Source of the DNA: an uncultured Eggerthellaceae bacterium
Lineage (GTDB): Bacteria; Actinomycetota; Coriobacteriia; Coriobacteriales; Eggerthellaceae
NCBI GenBank assembly: GCA_910588905.1
Contig: CAJURZ010000005.1
Span: 1-64,000, forward strand
Length of the DNA stretch: 64,000 bases
Direction of reading: 5' to 3'
The translations under genes and the position numbers were made by a program. The notes below the pieces were generated by a model that saw only the letters and a program-made list of their open reading frames with translations, did not search any database and was not told the origin of the DNA. Position 1 is the stretch's first letter; each line of letters starts with the position of its first letter. Positions 41,022-49,458 of this stretch are shown here, piece by piece.

Positions 41022-41048
41022 TTGGCACTCAAACCTCAAGAGTGCTAA
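41022..41048 (+). promoter_or_regulatory. CIRCE operator (HrcA site) at clpC
   Basis: TTGGCACTC-N9-GAGTGCTAA matches the CIRCE consensus TTAGCACTC-N9-GAGTGCTAA except for one base in the left arm. TTGGCA could also be the -35 box with TAACAT (41046-41051) as -10, 18 bp apart, so HrcA would block the promoter. It lies 46 bp upstream of the clpC start. Confidence 0.9.
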
Positions 41049-41094
41049 CATATGCGCAAAATTCGACGAGCACATCAGAATCGAGGAAACCCCT

Positions 41095-43677
41095 ATGTCT
41101 TTCGAGAAGTTCACGGACAAAGCGCGGAAGGTGCTCGTCTTGGCCCAAGACGAAGCCCGCGCGCTCCATCAGCCCTACGTGGGCACCGAACATATCCTGC
41201 TGGGCCTCATCTCTGAGAACGAGGGCCTGGCTGCCCAAGCTCTGGTGCGGCTGAACGTCACCCATGACGGGGTGACCCAGAACATCCGCCAGATCGCCAC
41301 CATCGATGAAGACGCTGATGTCTCCGGCCACCTGGCCTTCACCTCTCGGGTGAAGCGCGTGCTGGAGAATTCCCTGCGGGAAGCCATGCAGATGGGGCAG
41401 TCTTATATCTCCACAGAACACCTCTTGCTGGGCATTGCTCGCGAGGGGGATGGCACGGCGGTAGATGTGCTCAAGCGCATGGGTGTCACGCCGGACGACA
41501 TCCGCTCCACCATGAACGATATCGTGGGGCAAACGCCGGTCATGGCCGGGCGCTCCGGGTTCGACCCAACGGGTCAACGCGGCGACAGCATGCTGAAGGA
41601 GTTCGGCACCGATCTGACCCAGAAGGCGAAGGATGGAGAGCTCGACCCGGTCATCGGTCGTGCCGCAGAGATCGAACGGGTCATGCAGATCCTCTCTCGT
41701 CGCCAGAAGAACAATCCGCTCATCCTGGGCGAGCCGGGCGTGGGCAAGACAGCTATCGCCGAGGGCCTGGCCCAGCTCATCGTGGCGAACAAGGTGCCGG
41801 ACCTTCTGCGCAACAAGCGTCTGGTCACGCTGGATGTGTCTGCTCTAGTGGCCGGCTCCAAGTATCGGGGCGAATTCGAAGAGCGCATGAAGAAGGTCAT
41901 CAAAGAGGTCATGGACTCAGGGGATGTCCTGCTGTTCATTGATGAGATCCATACCATCATCGGCGCCGGTTCTGCCGAAGGTTCCATTGACGCGGCGGCC
42001 ATCCTGAAGCCCCCGCTCTCTCGCGGTGAGATCCAGATCATCGGCGCTACCACCCTTGAGGAGTATCGCAAGCATCTGGAGAAGGATTCTGCCCTGGAGC
42101 GGCGCTTCCAACCCCTCACCGTCAATGAGCCCAACGAGGAGCAGGCCGTGCGCATCATGGAGGGCTTGCGGGACAAGTACGAGGCCCATCATCAGGTGCA
42201 TTTCACGGAAGAGGCGCTCCATGCAGCGGTGGAGCTTTCCAATCGCTACATCCAAGACCGCTATCTGCCGGACAAGGCCATCGACGTGCTGGACGAGGCC
42301 GGTGCCCGCATGCGCATCCGCAATATGACACTGCCGCCTGAGCTGCGCGAATTGGATGACCAGCTGCGTCGCATCCGCCAAGAGAAGGACAAGGCCATCG
42401 GCGATCAGGATTTCGAACGGGCGGCAACGCTGCGCGATGAAGAGGCTGAGGTCAAAACCAAGCGCGAAGAGGCTGAGAAGCAGTGGGAAGAGGATACCTC
42501 TCGTTCCGTGCAGAACGTCACCTTGGAGGACATCGCTGACGTCGTGTCCATGAGCACGGGTGTTCCCGTGTCCAATCTGACCGAAGCGGAGACGGAGAAG
42601 CTCCTGCGCATGGAAGGCGTGCTCCATGAGCGCGTCATCGGCCAGGAAGAAGCGGTCACAGCGCTCTCGAAGGCCATCCGCCGTTCGCGTGCTGGCCTCA
42701 AAGACCCGAAGCGCCCTGCTGGCTCGTTCATCTTCTTGGGGCCGTCGGGTGTGGGCAAGACAGAGCTCTCTAAGGCACTGGCGGAGTTCCTCTTCAACTC
42801 GGAAGAGGCGTTGCTCTCCTTCGATATGTCCGAATACATGGAGAAGCACACGGTATCCCGGTTGGTGGGTTCGCCTCCGGGCTATGTCGGGTTCGATGAA
42901 GGCGGTCAGCTCACCAAGGCCGTGCGTCAGCGTCCCTATTCCGTGGTGCTGTTCGACGAGATAGAGAAGGCCCACCCAGATGTGTTCAACATCCTCCTCC
43001 AGATCCTGGAAGAGGGCCGCTTGACCGACGCTCAAGGGCGTACGGTGGACTTCCGCAACACCGTCATCATCATGACATCCAATGTGGGCGCGCGCGATAT
43101 CGCTCAGTCCACCTCCCTCGGGTTCTCTCCTGACGGCCAGGCAGGGCTCTCAGATGACGAGATCAAGAGCCGCGTGATGTCTGAGATGAAGAAGCTCTTC
43201 CGTCCTGAGTTCTTGAATCGCCTGGATGAGATCATCGTGTTCAAGAGCCTGACCGAGGAGCAGATCTCCCAGATCGTCGAGCTCATGGTGGCTGATCTGC
43301 GCGATCGTATGATCTCTCAGAACATGACCATCAACCTGACCCCGGCGGCGGTCTCCTTCATCGCGAAGGAAGGGACAGACACCACCTACGGTGCCCGTCC
43401 GCTGCGTCGTGCCATCCAGCGCCTGTTGGAGGATCCCATCTCTGAGGAGATCTTGGAGGGCCGCTGGACCAGTGGCTCGGTCATCGATGTGGACGTCAAG
43501 GGCGAAGGGGATAAGGCGAAGCTCGCATTCCGGAAGGGCCGGGGTTCCATCCCGGCACCGCGCAAGCGTGATTCCATCGCTCGCGAGGCAGAGCTTCTGC
43601 TCACGAACTTCGATCTGGGCAATACCGGCGTGTCATCGCCAAAGGCACCAGCCGGTACGCTGGAGGGCGGCGCCTAG
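41095..43677 (+). CDS. clpC: ATP-dependent Clp protease ATP-binding subunit ClpC
   Basis: This 860-aa HSP100 unfoldase has an N-terminal double Clp_N repeat (FTDKARKVLVLAQDEAR and TSRVKRVLENSLREA), AAA+ domain 1 with GEPGVGKTA, a UVR-like coiled-coil middle region (EKDKAIGDQDFERAATLRDEEAE), AAA+ domain 2 with GPSGVGKTE and a C-terminal D2-small domain. It feeds unfolded proteins to ClpP. The start ATG 41095 has GAGGAAA upstream. Heat-shock control through the CIRCE element is predicted. Confidence 0.96.
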   Translation: MSFEKFTDKARKVLVLAQDEARALHQPYVGTEHILLGLISENEGLAAQALVRLNVTHDGVTQNIRQIATIDEDADVSGHLAFTSRVKRVLENSLREAMQMGQSYISTEHLLLGIAREGDGTAVDVLKRMGVTPDDIRSTMNDIVGQTPVMAGRSGFDPTGQRGDSMLKEFGTDLTQKAKDGELDPVIGRAAEIERVMQILSRRQKNNPLILGEPGVGKTAIAEGLAQLIVANKVPDLLRNKRLVTLDVSALVAGSKYRGEFEERMKKVIKEVMDSGDVLLFIDEIHTIIGAGSAEGSIDAAAILKPPLSRGEIQIIGATTLEEYRKHLEKDSALERRFQPLTVNEPNEEQAVRIMEGLRDKYEAHHQVHFTEEALHAAVELSNRYIQDRYLPDKAIDVLDEAGARMRIRNMTLPPELRELDDQLRRIRQEKDKAIGDQDFERAATLRDEEAEVKTKREEAEKQWEEDTSRSVQNVTLEDIADVVSMSTGVPVSNLTEAETEKLLRMEGVLHERVIGQEEAVTALSKAIRRSRAGLKDPKRPAGSFIFLGPSGVGKTELSKALAEFLFNSEEALLSFDMSEYMEKHTVSRLVGSPPGYVGFDEGGQLTKAVRQRPYSVVLFDEIEKAHPDVFNILLQILEEGRLTDAQGRTVDFRNTVIIMTSNVGARDIAQSTSLGFSPDGQAGLSDDEIKSRVMSEMKKLFRPEFLNRLDEIIVFKSLTEEQISQIVELMVADLRDRMISQNMTINLTPAAVSFIAKEGTDTTYGARPLRRAIQRLLEDPISEEILEGRWTSGSVIDVDVKGEGDKAKLAFRKGRGSIPAPRKRDSIAREAELLLTNFDLGNTGVSSPKAPAGTLEGGA

Positions 43678-43730
43678 GCCCTAGGAGCCGCGGCTAGACC
43701 CTCCGATAGACCTTGCAAGCTGTTGCCTCG

Positions 43731-43884
43731 GGGTCGATCTCGATCGACCCTTACGAAGGTCTTCATGCGTACCGTTCGGAACGAACCTGCAGGTCAGGAT
43801 GCCTGTAGGGGCCGACCACGGTCGGCCCAAGGTTGCACCCGGAACAGCTTTCCCCGTAGGGGCCGAACACGTTCGACCCCTACG
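43731..43884. repeat. Cluster of three intergenic palindromes between clpC and cysS
   Basis: Palindromes: GGGTCGATCTCGATCGACCC (43731-43750), GGGCCGACC-AC-GGTCGGCCC (43809-43828) and a 30-bp unit at 43855-43884 with arms CGTAGGGGCCGAAC / GTTCGACCCCTACG (one mismatch). Arms differ between copies yet remain self-complementary. All lie between convergent genes and may act in part as terminators. Confidence 0.75.
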
Positions 43885-43894
43885 TTGCACCCCA

Positions 43895-45394
43895 TCAACC
43901 TTCGAACGTCACCTTGGCGCCCTGGGGCGTATCCTCGATCACGAATCCCAGCCTGATGAGCCCGTCGCGTACGGCATCGGCCTTCGCCCAATCCTTCTGG
44001 GATCGCGCCAGTGCCCGTGCTTCGATCAGTGCCTCCACGGCCTCCATGGCATCAGCGCCACCGTAACCTGCCACATCGGCGGCAAGGGCTATCACTTCAA
44101 GGGGATATTCCGTCTCCCCCTGGCTCTCCGTCAGCGGTATCCCCAAGACTCCCATCAACGCACGGATGGCATCCGTTGCGCACACCACCGCCTCAGCATC
44201 AGCCAGAGAGAGCGTCTTGTCAGCCAACGCGGAGTTCATCTCCGTGACCAGCGTGAAGAGAGTACCCAGGGCAGCAGGGGCATTGAAGTCGTCATCCATG
44301 GCTTCGGTGAAGGCTGTCTGGCAGACCTCCGCTTTCTGGCGCAGAGCCGCACCATCCAAGGCGTCCGGTGCACCGTCCATGGCATTCGCGCAAGCCCAGT
44401 CGGCCGCAGAGAGCGCGTTCTCTATGCGCGAGAGCGCCGCATCGGCCTCGTCCATGCGCTCTGTTGAGAAATCCAAGGGAGAGCGGTAATGGGTTTGCAG
44501 CATGAGCATGCGCAGTGCTTCGGGACGTGCGTCCTCCAGCACCTCATGGAGCAAGAGGAAGTTCCCCAAAGACTTGCTCATCTTCTCGGCGTTCACCTGC
44601 AACATGCCAGAATGCATCCAGTGATTCGCGAAGGCGGTCCCGCAGCCACATTCAGACTGGGCGCGCTCGTTCTCATGATGCGGGAACACCAGGTCCTGGC
44701 CGCCACCGTGGATATCGAAGGGAAGCCCCAGATACTTATGGGACATGGCTGAGCACTCGATGTGCCATCCCGGACGCCCTTTGCCCCAGGGCGAATCCCA
44801 AGCAGGCTCTCCCGGCTTCGCTGCTTTCCACAGCGCGAAATCCAGTGGGTCGCGCTTGCGGTCCTCAAGGCCCTGCCCATCGGCGCGCAGCTCCCGATGG
44901 CCGCTCTCCATCTCGTCTATGTTGCGTCCAGAGAGCGTGCCGTAATGGGGGTCGGACCGCACGGAGAAGTAGACGTCGCCATCCACCACGTAGGCATGTT
45001 CCTTGTCTACTAAAGCCTGGACCAGATCGATCATGGCGGGGATCTCTTCGGTGGCCTTGGGGCGGATGGTGGGATCAGCTACGCCCGCAGCATGCATGTC
45101 GGCGATGAACGCCTTGGTGTATTCGGTGGCTACTTCGGCGGCGCTGCGCCCTTCCTCGGCAGCCCGGTTGATGATCTTGTCATCCACATCGGTCACGTTC
45201 TGCACGAAGGTCACCTTGAAGCCGCGCCATTCCAAGTAGCGCCGGATCATGTCGAAGGATATGAAGGTGCGCGCATTGCCGATATGGATGCGGTTGTACA
45301 CTGTTGGGCCGCACACGTACATGCGCACTTCCCCTTCATGCAGAGGGATGAAGGGGACCTTCTTATGCTGTTTCGTATCGTACAAGCGGATCAT
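43895..45394 (-). CDS. cysS: Cysteinyl-tRNA synthetase
   Basis: This 499-aa class I synthetase has a zinc Cys in MYVCGPTVYN, HIGH-type motif RIHIGNARTF and KMSKS motif EKMSKSLGNF, plus WHIECSAMS and the HHENERAQSE zinc region. GAGGAG precedes ATG. The start overlaps the ispF stop by 4 bp, giving an ispD-ispF-cysS operon, an order seen in many Gram-positive bacteria. Confidence 0.96.
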   Translation of the reverse strand: MIRLYDTKQHKKVPFIPLHEGEVRMYVCGPTVYNRIHIGNARTFISFDMIRRYLEWRGFKVTFVQNVTDVDDKIINRAAEEGRSAAEVATEYTKAFIADMHAAGVADPTIRPKATEEIPAMIDLVQALVDKEHAYVVDGDVYFSVRSDPHYGTLSGRNIDEMESGHRELRADGQGLEDRKRDPLDFALWKAAKPGEPAWDSPWGKGRPGWHIECSAMSHKYLGLPFDIHGGGQDLVFPHHENERAQSECGCGTAFANHWMHSGMLQVNAEKMSKSLGNFLLLHEVLEDARPEALRMLMLQTHYRSPLDFSTERMDEADAALSRIENALSAADWACANAMDGAPDALDGAALRQKAEVCQTAFTEAMDDDFNAPAALGTLFTLVTEMNSALADKTLSLADAEAVVCATDAIRALMGVLGIPLTESQGETEYPLEVIALAADVAGYGGADAMEAVEALIEARALARSQKDWAKADAVRDGLIRLGFVIEDTPQGAKVTFEG

Positions 45395-45882
45395 CGATGC
45401 TCCTCACTTCTCTCGAGCAGGCAAACAGCGTAGGCGCTGATGCCCTCTTCACGGCCTTCGAAGCCGAGATGTTCGGTCGTGGTGGCTTTGATGCCCATCT
45501 GGTCCACGTCAAGGCCCAATGCCTGCGCCAGGTTCGTACGCATCTGATCGCGATAGGGGGAGAGCTTCGGTGCCTGGCAGGCGATGGTGGCATCTACGTC
45601 TATGATGCGCCAGCCGCCTTCACGCACGGCCCGTGCAGCCTCAGCCAGCAGCTTCAAGGAATCAGCATCCTTGAAGGCGGGGTCGGTGTCAGGGAACAGC
45701 TTGCCGATGTCTCCGACCCGCGCAGCGCTCAAGATGGCGTCAGCGATGGCATGGGCCAGCACATCTGCATCTGAATGCCCGAGCAGCCCACGCTCATGGG
45801 GGATGTCCACTCCACCTAAGATGAGCCGTCTGTCCTCTGCGAAGGCGTGCACATCCATGCCAAAACCGATGCGTTCTGCCAC
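45391..45882 (-). CDS. ispF: 2-C-methyl-D-erythritol 2,4-cyclodiphosphate synthase
   Basis: This 163-aa enzyme of the non-mevalonate isoprenoid pathway has the metal-binding D-x-H (GMDVHAF) and H in LLGHSDADVLAHA, plus GDIGKLFPDTDP and ATTTEHLGFEGR. The start is GTG with GGAGG 5 nt upstream. It lies 10 bp after ispD and overlaps cysS by ATGA. Confidence 0.96.
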   Translation of the reverse strand: MAERIGFGMDVHAFAEDRRLILGGVDIPHERGLLGHSDADVLAHAIADAILSAARVGDIGKLFPDTDPAFKDADSLKLLAEAARAVREGGWRIIDVDATIACQAPKLSPYRDQMRTNLAQALGLDVDQMGIKATTTEHLGFEGREEGISAYAVCLLERSEEHR

Positions 45883-45892
45883 GGAATCCTCC

Positions 45893-46729
45893 TTACGCCT
45901 CGCCCGAAAGCAGCGTGCGCACGGCCGAAGCCAGCAGTGTCAGGTCTTCGGGCACTGTGAGCTTGATGTTGTCACGCTTGCCTTCCACCACGAGTACGCG
46001 GCCCCCCAGCCGCTCGATGAGCGATGAATCATCAGTGCCTACGAAGCCGTCCGAGAGCGCTGACATATGAGCGCGGCGATAGATGCCGCTTCGGAAGACT
46101 TGCGGGGTTTGGGCGTTCCAGAACACACGGCGGTCAGGAGTGCCCGCTATCACGCCGTCCTCCACGATCTTCAAGGTGTCGATGGCGGGATGGGCTACCA
46201 CGGCGCCGTCGGCATCTAGGTTCCCCTTCACGGTGTTTATGGTGTGCAGGATGAGCTCCGGCGTGATGAGGGGGCGTGCGCCGTCATGCAGGACGACGAA
46301 TTCATAGTCATCTGGGACGGCCTCCAGTCCCAGAAAGGCGGATTCCTGGCGGAGCTTGCCTGCCGGGGCCACCACCACCGGTGTAGCGAAGGGGAAGGGG
46401 TCCACCGCCCGCTTAAGGTATTCCTCCTGGCGGTCCTCAGGGCACACCAGCACGATCAGCCCGATATCCCCTACGGCATCAAAGGCTTCAGCAGACCAGG
46501 TGAGGATGGGCTTGCCCGCTATCTCCACCAGTTGTTTGCCGCCTTCACGGCCAAAGCGCTCACCGGTGCCGCCCGCTAAGATGATGGCAGCGGTCTTCGG
46601 GTTGCTGTCGACCTTGCCTGTCAGTTGGAGCTGCGGCAGCGCCCCGAGATGGTCATCGAAGACCTGCTGCAGGATATCGGGGGTGCGTAGCGTTTCAGGC
46701 GTGAATACCGGATCGATGGTGTGCGGCAT
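45893..46729 (-). CDS. ispD: 2-C-methyl-D-erythritol 4-phosphate cytidylyltransferase
   Basis: The catalytic domain begins at AAIILAGGTGERFG (the CTP-binding loop). Other signatures are LVEIAGKPIL, VVLHDGARPLI and QTPQVFRSG. About 46 residues precede the catalytic domain, an N-terminal extension not needed by the usual 230-aa enzymes. The start is ATG 46729 with GGAG upstream rather than the longer frame to 46777. First gene of the ispD-ispF-cysS operon. Confidence 0.93.
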   Translation of the reverse strand: MPHTIDPVFTPETLRTPDILQQVFDDHLGALPQLQLTGKVDSNPKTAAIILAGGTGERFGREGGKQLVEIAGKPILTWSAEAFDAVGDIGLIVLVCPEDRQEEYLKRAVDPFPFATPVVVAPAGKLRQESAFLGLEAVPDDYEFVVLHDGARPLITPELILHTINTVKGNLDADGAVVAHPAIDTLKIVEDGVIAGTPDRRVFWNAQTPQVFRSGIYRRAHMSALSDGFVGTDDSSLIERLGGRVLVVEGKRDNIKLTVPEDLTLLASAVRTLLSGEA

Positions 46730-46781
46730 AGGGACGTCTCCTCGTGTGTATTCGTGCGATGAAGGATGATACCGCAAACCC

Positions 46782-47678
46782 TTATCGTATGGTCACGCCC
46801 TCCGGAAGCTCCACGGACCGCCAGTCGTCCTCATCGGCATCGGTCTCTTCCGGCTCCTCCTCAGCGATGACCGCCTCCTCCTCCTCAGGATCGAAGGCAG
46901 CGCGAAGGTCATCCGCGAAGGCTCGGGGTACGGCGAATACGATGCGTCCAAGGGCACCGGGATGCTCTGCTATCCATGCCTGGATGAGCTGGATCACCTG
47001 GGAAGCGGGGTAGCCGTTGCGTCCGCAGGCGAAGGCTCCCATCACGAGCGTCTCCACTTCCTGGGCTGCGGCGATGCGCAGGATGGTCTCTAGCCGGGCT
47101 GCCAGTTCGTTATCGCATTCTCTCTCGGAGCGGTGGTTCTCCAAGGCGCGTGCCCGCACCGGCTCCGCCACCACGATGACATCCGCCTTCTTCACATTGC
47201 CACCCTGGAGGAACATCACATCTGGCAGGTACACGGCTCGGTTGGTGAACAGCATACCGCGACGATAGTCCTTGTTCTTGTCATGATATGTTCCTCGGAT
47301 GCCCAGCAATACCTGATACAGATTGCTCTCGGAGCAGAGGATCTGCTCGGGGCCGAAGGCACCGTCTTCATAGGCTCCGCCCGGGCGGGTGAATGATGCT
47401 GGATCGACCACGGCAACCTTCCCCTGACCATAGCGGCGGATGGCCTCAGGTGCGAAGCTGGTGACCACCTTCGTTTCCGTGGCTTCGAAGGGGGCAGGGT
47501 CTGGCAAGGGCAGCTCGCGTCCTTCGCCCTCTTCATAGATGATAGCAGCAGCTACGGTGCTCTCGGTATCCTGAGCGAAAGCGCCCTTCATGAGCCCTTC
47601 GTGCTTGGCTGCCTGGGCTTTGCGCTCCTCGCGCACCTGGTCATACCTGCGCTCCTGCTGCCCTCTTTCATTCGCCAT
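46782..47678 (-). CDS. TIGR02452/PARG-like macrodomain protein
   Basis: This 298-aa protein resembles microbial poly(ADP-ribose) glycohydrolase-like macrodomain proteins (TIGR02452). It has VDPASFTRPGGAYEDGAFGPEQILCSES, equivalent to the P-G-G ... G-A-x-x-x-E-x signature, and VMGAFACGRNGYP with a nucleotide-binding loop. The C-terminal 35 residues are highly acidic (DPEEEEAVIAEEEPEETDAD). It may remove ADP-ribose from macromolecules. ATG 47678 with GGAT upstream; a frame to 47717 has no ribosome site. Confidence 0.8.
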   Translation of the reverse strand: MANERGQQERRYDQVREERKAQAAKHEGLMKGAFAQDTESTVAAAIIYEEGEGRELPLPDPAPFEATETKVVTSFAPEAIRRYGQGKVAVVDPASFTRPGGAYEDGAFGPEQILCSESNLYQVLLGIRGTYHDKNKDYRRGMLFTNRAVYLPDVMFLQGGNVKKADVIVVAEPVRARALENHRSERECDNELAARLETILRIAAAQEVETLVMGAFACGRNGYPASQVIQLIQAWIAEHPGALGRIVFAVPRAFADDLRAAFDPEEEEAVIAEEEPEETDADEDDWRSVELPEGVTIR

Positions 47679-47797
47679 GATGGATCCTTTCCGCCTCTTG
47701 GTTGATGGGCCTATCATATCCTTTTAGGTGGATGCCTTCACATTGTGCGAGAATAGGGCCTGCACTCATCTTGCAGCAAATGGGAAGAAGCTCCGTC

Positions 47798-49150
47798 ATG
47801 ACAGACTCTACACGATCAACGCAGCCTGACCCGTTCGACCTTCACGACGCTGAGAATCGCGCCGCCCAAGAGGCCTTCGGACATTTCCTTGAGAACATCC
47901 CCGGGGGCATCTTTCGGTACAGTGCCGATGAGCCTGGTCGGATCGATTACGTCAGCCGGGATCTCATCTTGCTCATGGGTTGCGCTGACAAAGCGGCATT
48001 CGATCAGCTCACAGGTGGCTGCTTCAGTGGCATCATACATCCGGATGATCGGCAGCGAGTGCTGGATTCCATCGAACAGCAGATCGCTGAAGGGGACACA
48101 GATGAGGTGGTCTACCGCCTGAACCGAGCGGATGGCGAAGAGGTGTGGGTGGATGACCGAGGGCGCCTCATTACGGATTCTGCAGGGCATCGCTGGTTCT
48201 ACGTGCTGGTGGTTGACGTCACCAGCAAGATCCTCAGCGAGCGGGAGCTGAAGCGGGCTCATGAGCGCATGAACATCCTCACGGCCCTCAGCAATGATGT
48301 GGTGTTCGATATCGAATGCGGTACGGGTTACGCCCGGGTCTTCGGAGATTTCAAAGACCGTTTTGCCCGGGAACCCCGTCAGGAGGATTTCGTCGTTCAG
48401 CGTCGCTGCCACAAAGAATGCCATCTAGACATACATACCACTGATCTGTCTGAGCTCATGGAGGCCATCACGCCGGATAGCCTCGTTGACTTCGAGACCT
48501 CCACTGAAGGCCCCGATGGAGAACCGGTCTGGTATCGCTATCAGTCTGTGGTGCTCTACGACGAGGACAACAATGCGGTGCGCCATGTAGGGCGGTTACT
48601 GGATACCCATGAGATGGCCCTGCGCGAATCCCAGTTCCGCCGGCGAGCAGAGAAGGATAGCCTGACGGGGCTCTATAACCGCTCGGCTGCCTTGAATCGC
48701 ATAGAGCCCGCATTGTGCAACGAAGAGGCTCCGTTCACGTTCTTCCTCATAGACATAGATGACTTCAAGGGCGTCAATGATACCTATGGCCATCCGGAGG
48801 GGGATCGCGTGCTCATAGAGCTGGCGGATTTCCTCACCAAGGTCATGCGCCATGAGGATGTGGTGGCGCGTCTGGGTGGAGACGAGTTCGCTATCTTCGC
48901 GAAGGGGCTCAAGGACGGTGCTCCCCTCGATCGCATCATCGAGCACCTTACACGTGGGCCCTTCGCTACCCAGCGCCAAACCGATGACGGGAAGCCCGAA
49001 GGGCCGGTTCCCTCCATCTCCATCGGTGCGGTGCATGGCGAAGGCGGTCCCCTTACCTTCGAGGAAGTGTATGCCCAGGCTGACGCGGCACTCTACGAGG
49101 CGAAGCAGAAGGGAAAGGCCCAGGCTTGCGTGAAGCCGATCGCCTGCTAG
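47798..49150 (+). CDS. PAS-GGDEF diguanylate cyclase
   Basis: This 450-aa protein has an N-terminal PAS fold (residues about 30-140: NIPGGIFRYSADEPGRIDYVS), a second PAS-like region (150-280) and a C-terminal GGDEF domain with intact RLGGDEF near residue 359, so it should make c-di-GMP. No membrane segments. ATG 47798 has GGGAAG upstream. The gene is divergent from the macrodomain gene and leads the signalling island. Confidence 0.9.
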   Translation: MTDSTRSTQPDPFDLHDAENRAAQEAFGHFLENIPGGIFRYSADEPGRIDYVSRDLILLMGCADKAAFDQLTGGCFSGIIHPDDRQRVLDSIEQQIAEGDTDEVVYRLNRADGEEVWVDDRGRLITDSAGHRWFYVLVVDVTSKILSERELKRAHERMNILTALSNDVVFDIECGTGYARVFGDFKDRFAREPRQEDFVVQRRCHKECHLDIHTTDLSELMEAITPDSLVDFETSTEGPDGEPVWYRYQSVVLYDEDNNAVRHVGRLLDTHEMALRESQFRRRAEKDSLTGLYNRSAALNRIEPALCNEEAPFTFFLIDIDDFKGVNDTYGHPEGDRVLIELADFLTKVMRHEDVVARLGGDEFAIFAKGLKDGAPLDRIIEHLTRGPFATQRQTDDGKPEGPVPSISIGAVHGEGGPLTFEEVYAQADAALYEAKQKGKAQACVKPIAC

Positions 49151-49458
49151 TCGTCTATGGTCTTCTCTTGCACCGTATGGTCGTCAAGGGTGGTTGCATG
49201 TCTCGAAAGGTGATCATGGCCTGATGCCTGCGTTGCGAACGTTTTGTCTTCTTGTCATTGTTGAAAAGGCAACCGTGCCCAAGGTATGATATGCACTACG
49301 CAAAAATCAACGGTTCATCAACAAGTCTTTGGTTGCGAAGACTGATGGTGACCTGAGTAAGATCGCTATCGGATAGCAGGGGTTACCGCCTCCATATTGC
49401 CTAGCAGAAGGGGACGATAAAACTGGACACCATCGCAAAGGCCGCGCAGATTCCCTCC
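49151..49458 (+). promoter_or_regulatory. Leader of the HD-GYP/GGDEF gene with promoter and structured RNA candidate
   Basis: A sigma-70-like promoter, TTGAAA (49261-49266) and TATGAT (49285-49290) with 18-bp spacing, is followed by about 130 nt of leader. This contains the hairpin AGTCTT/AAGACT (near 49333-49352) and the segment GGATAGCAGGGGTTACCG (49373-49390), which resembles the 3' conserved part of class I c-di-GMP riboswitches. The 5' half matches poorly, so the assignment is tentative. Confidence 0.4.

Noticed and set aside
40923..41120. N-terminal extension of the Ppx/GppA protein
   Set aside because: The extension reads across the CIRCE element and the clpC promoter. TTG 40922 with AAGGAGG is the better start.
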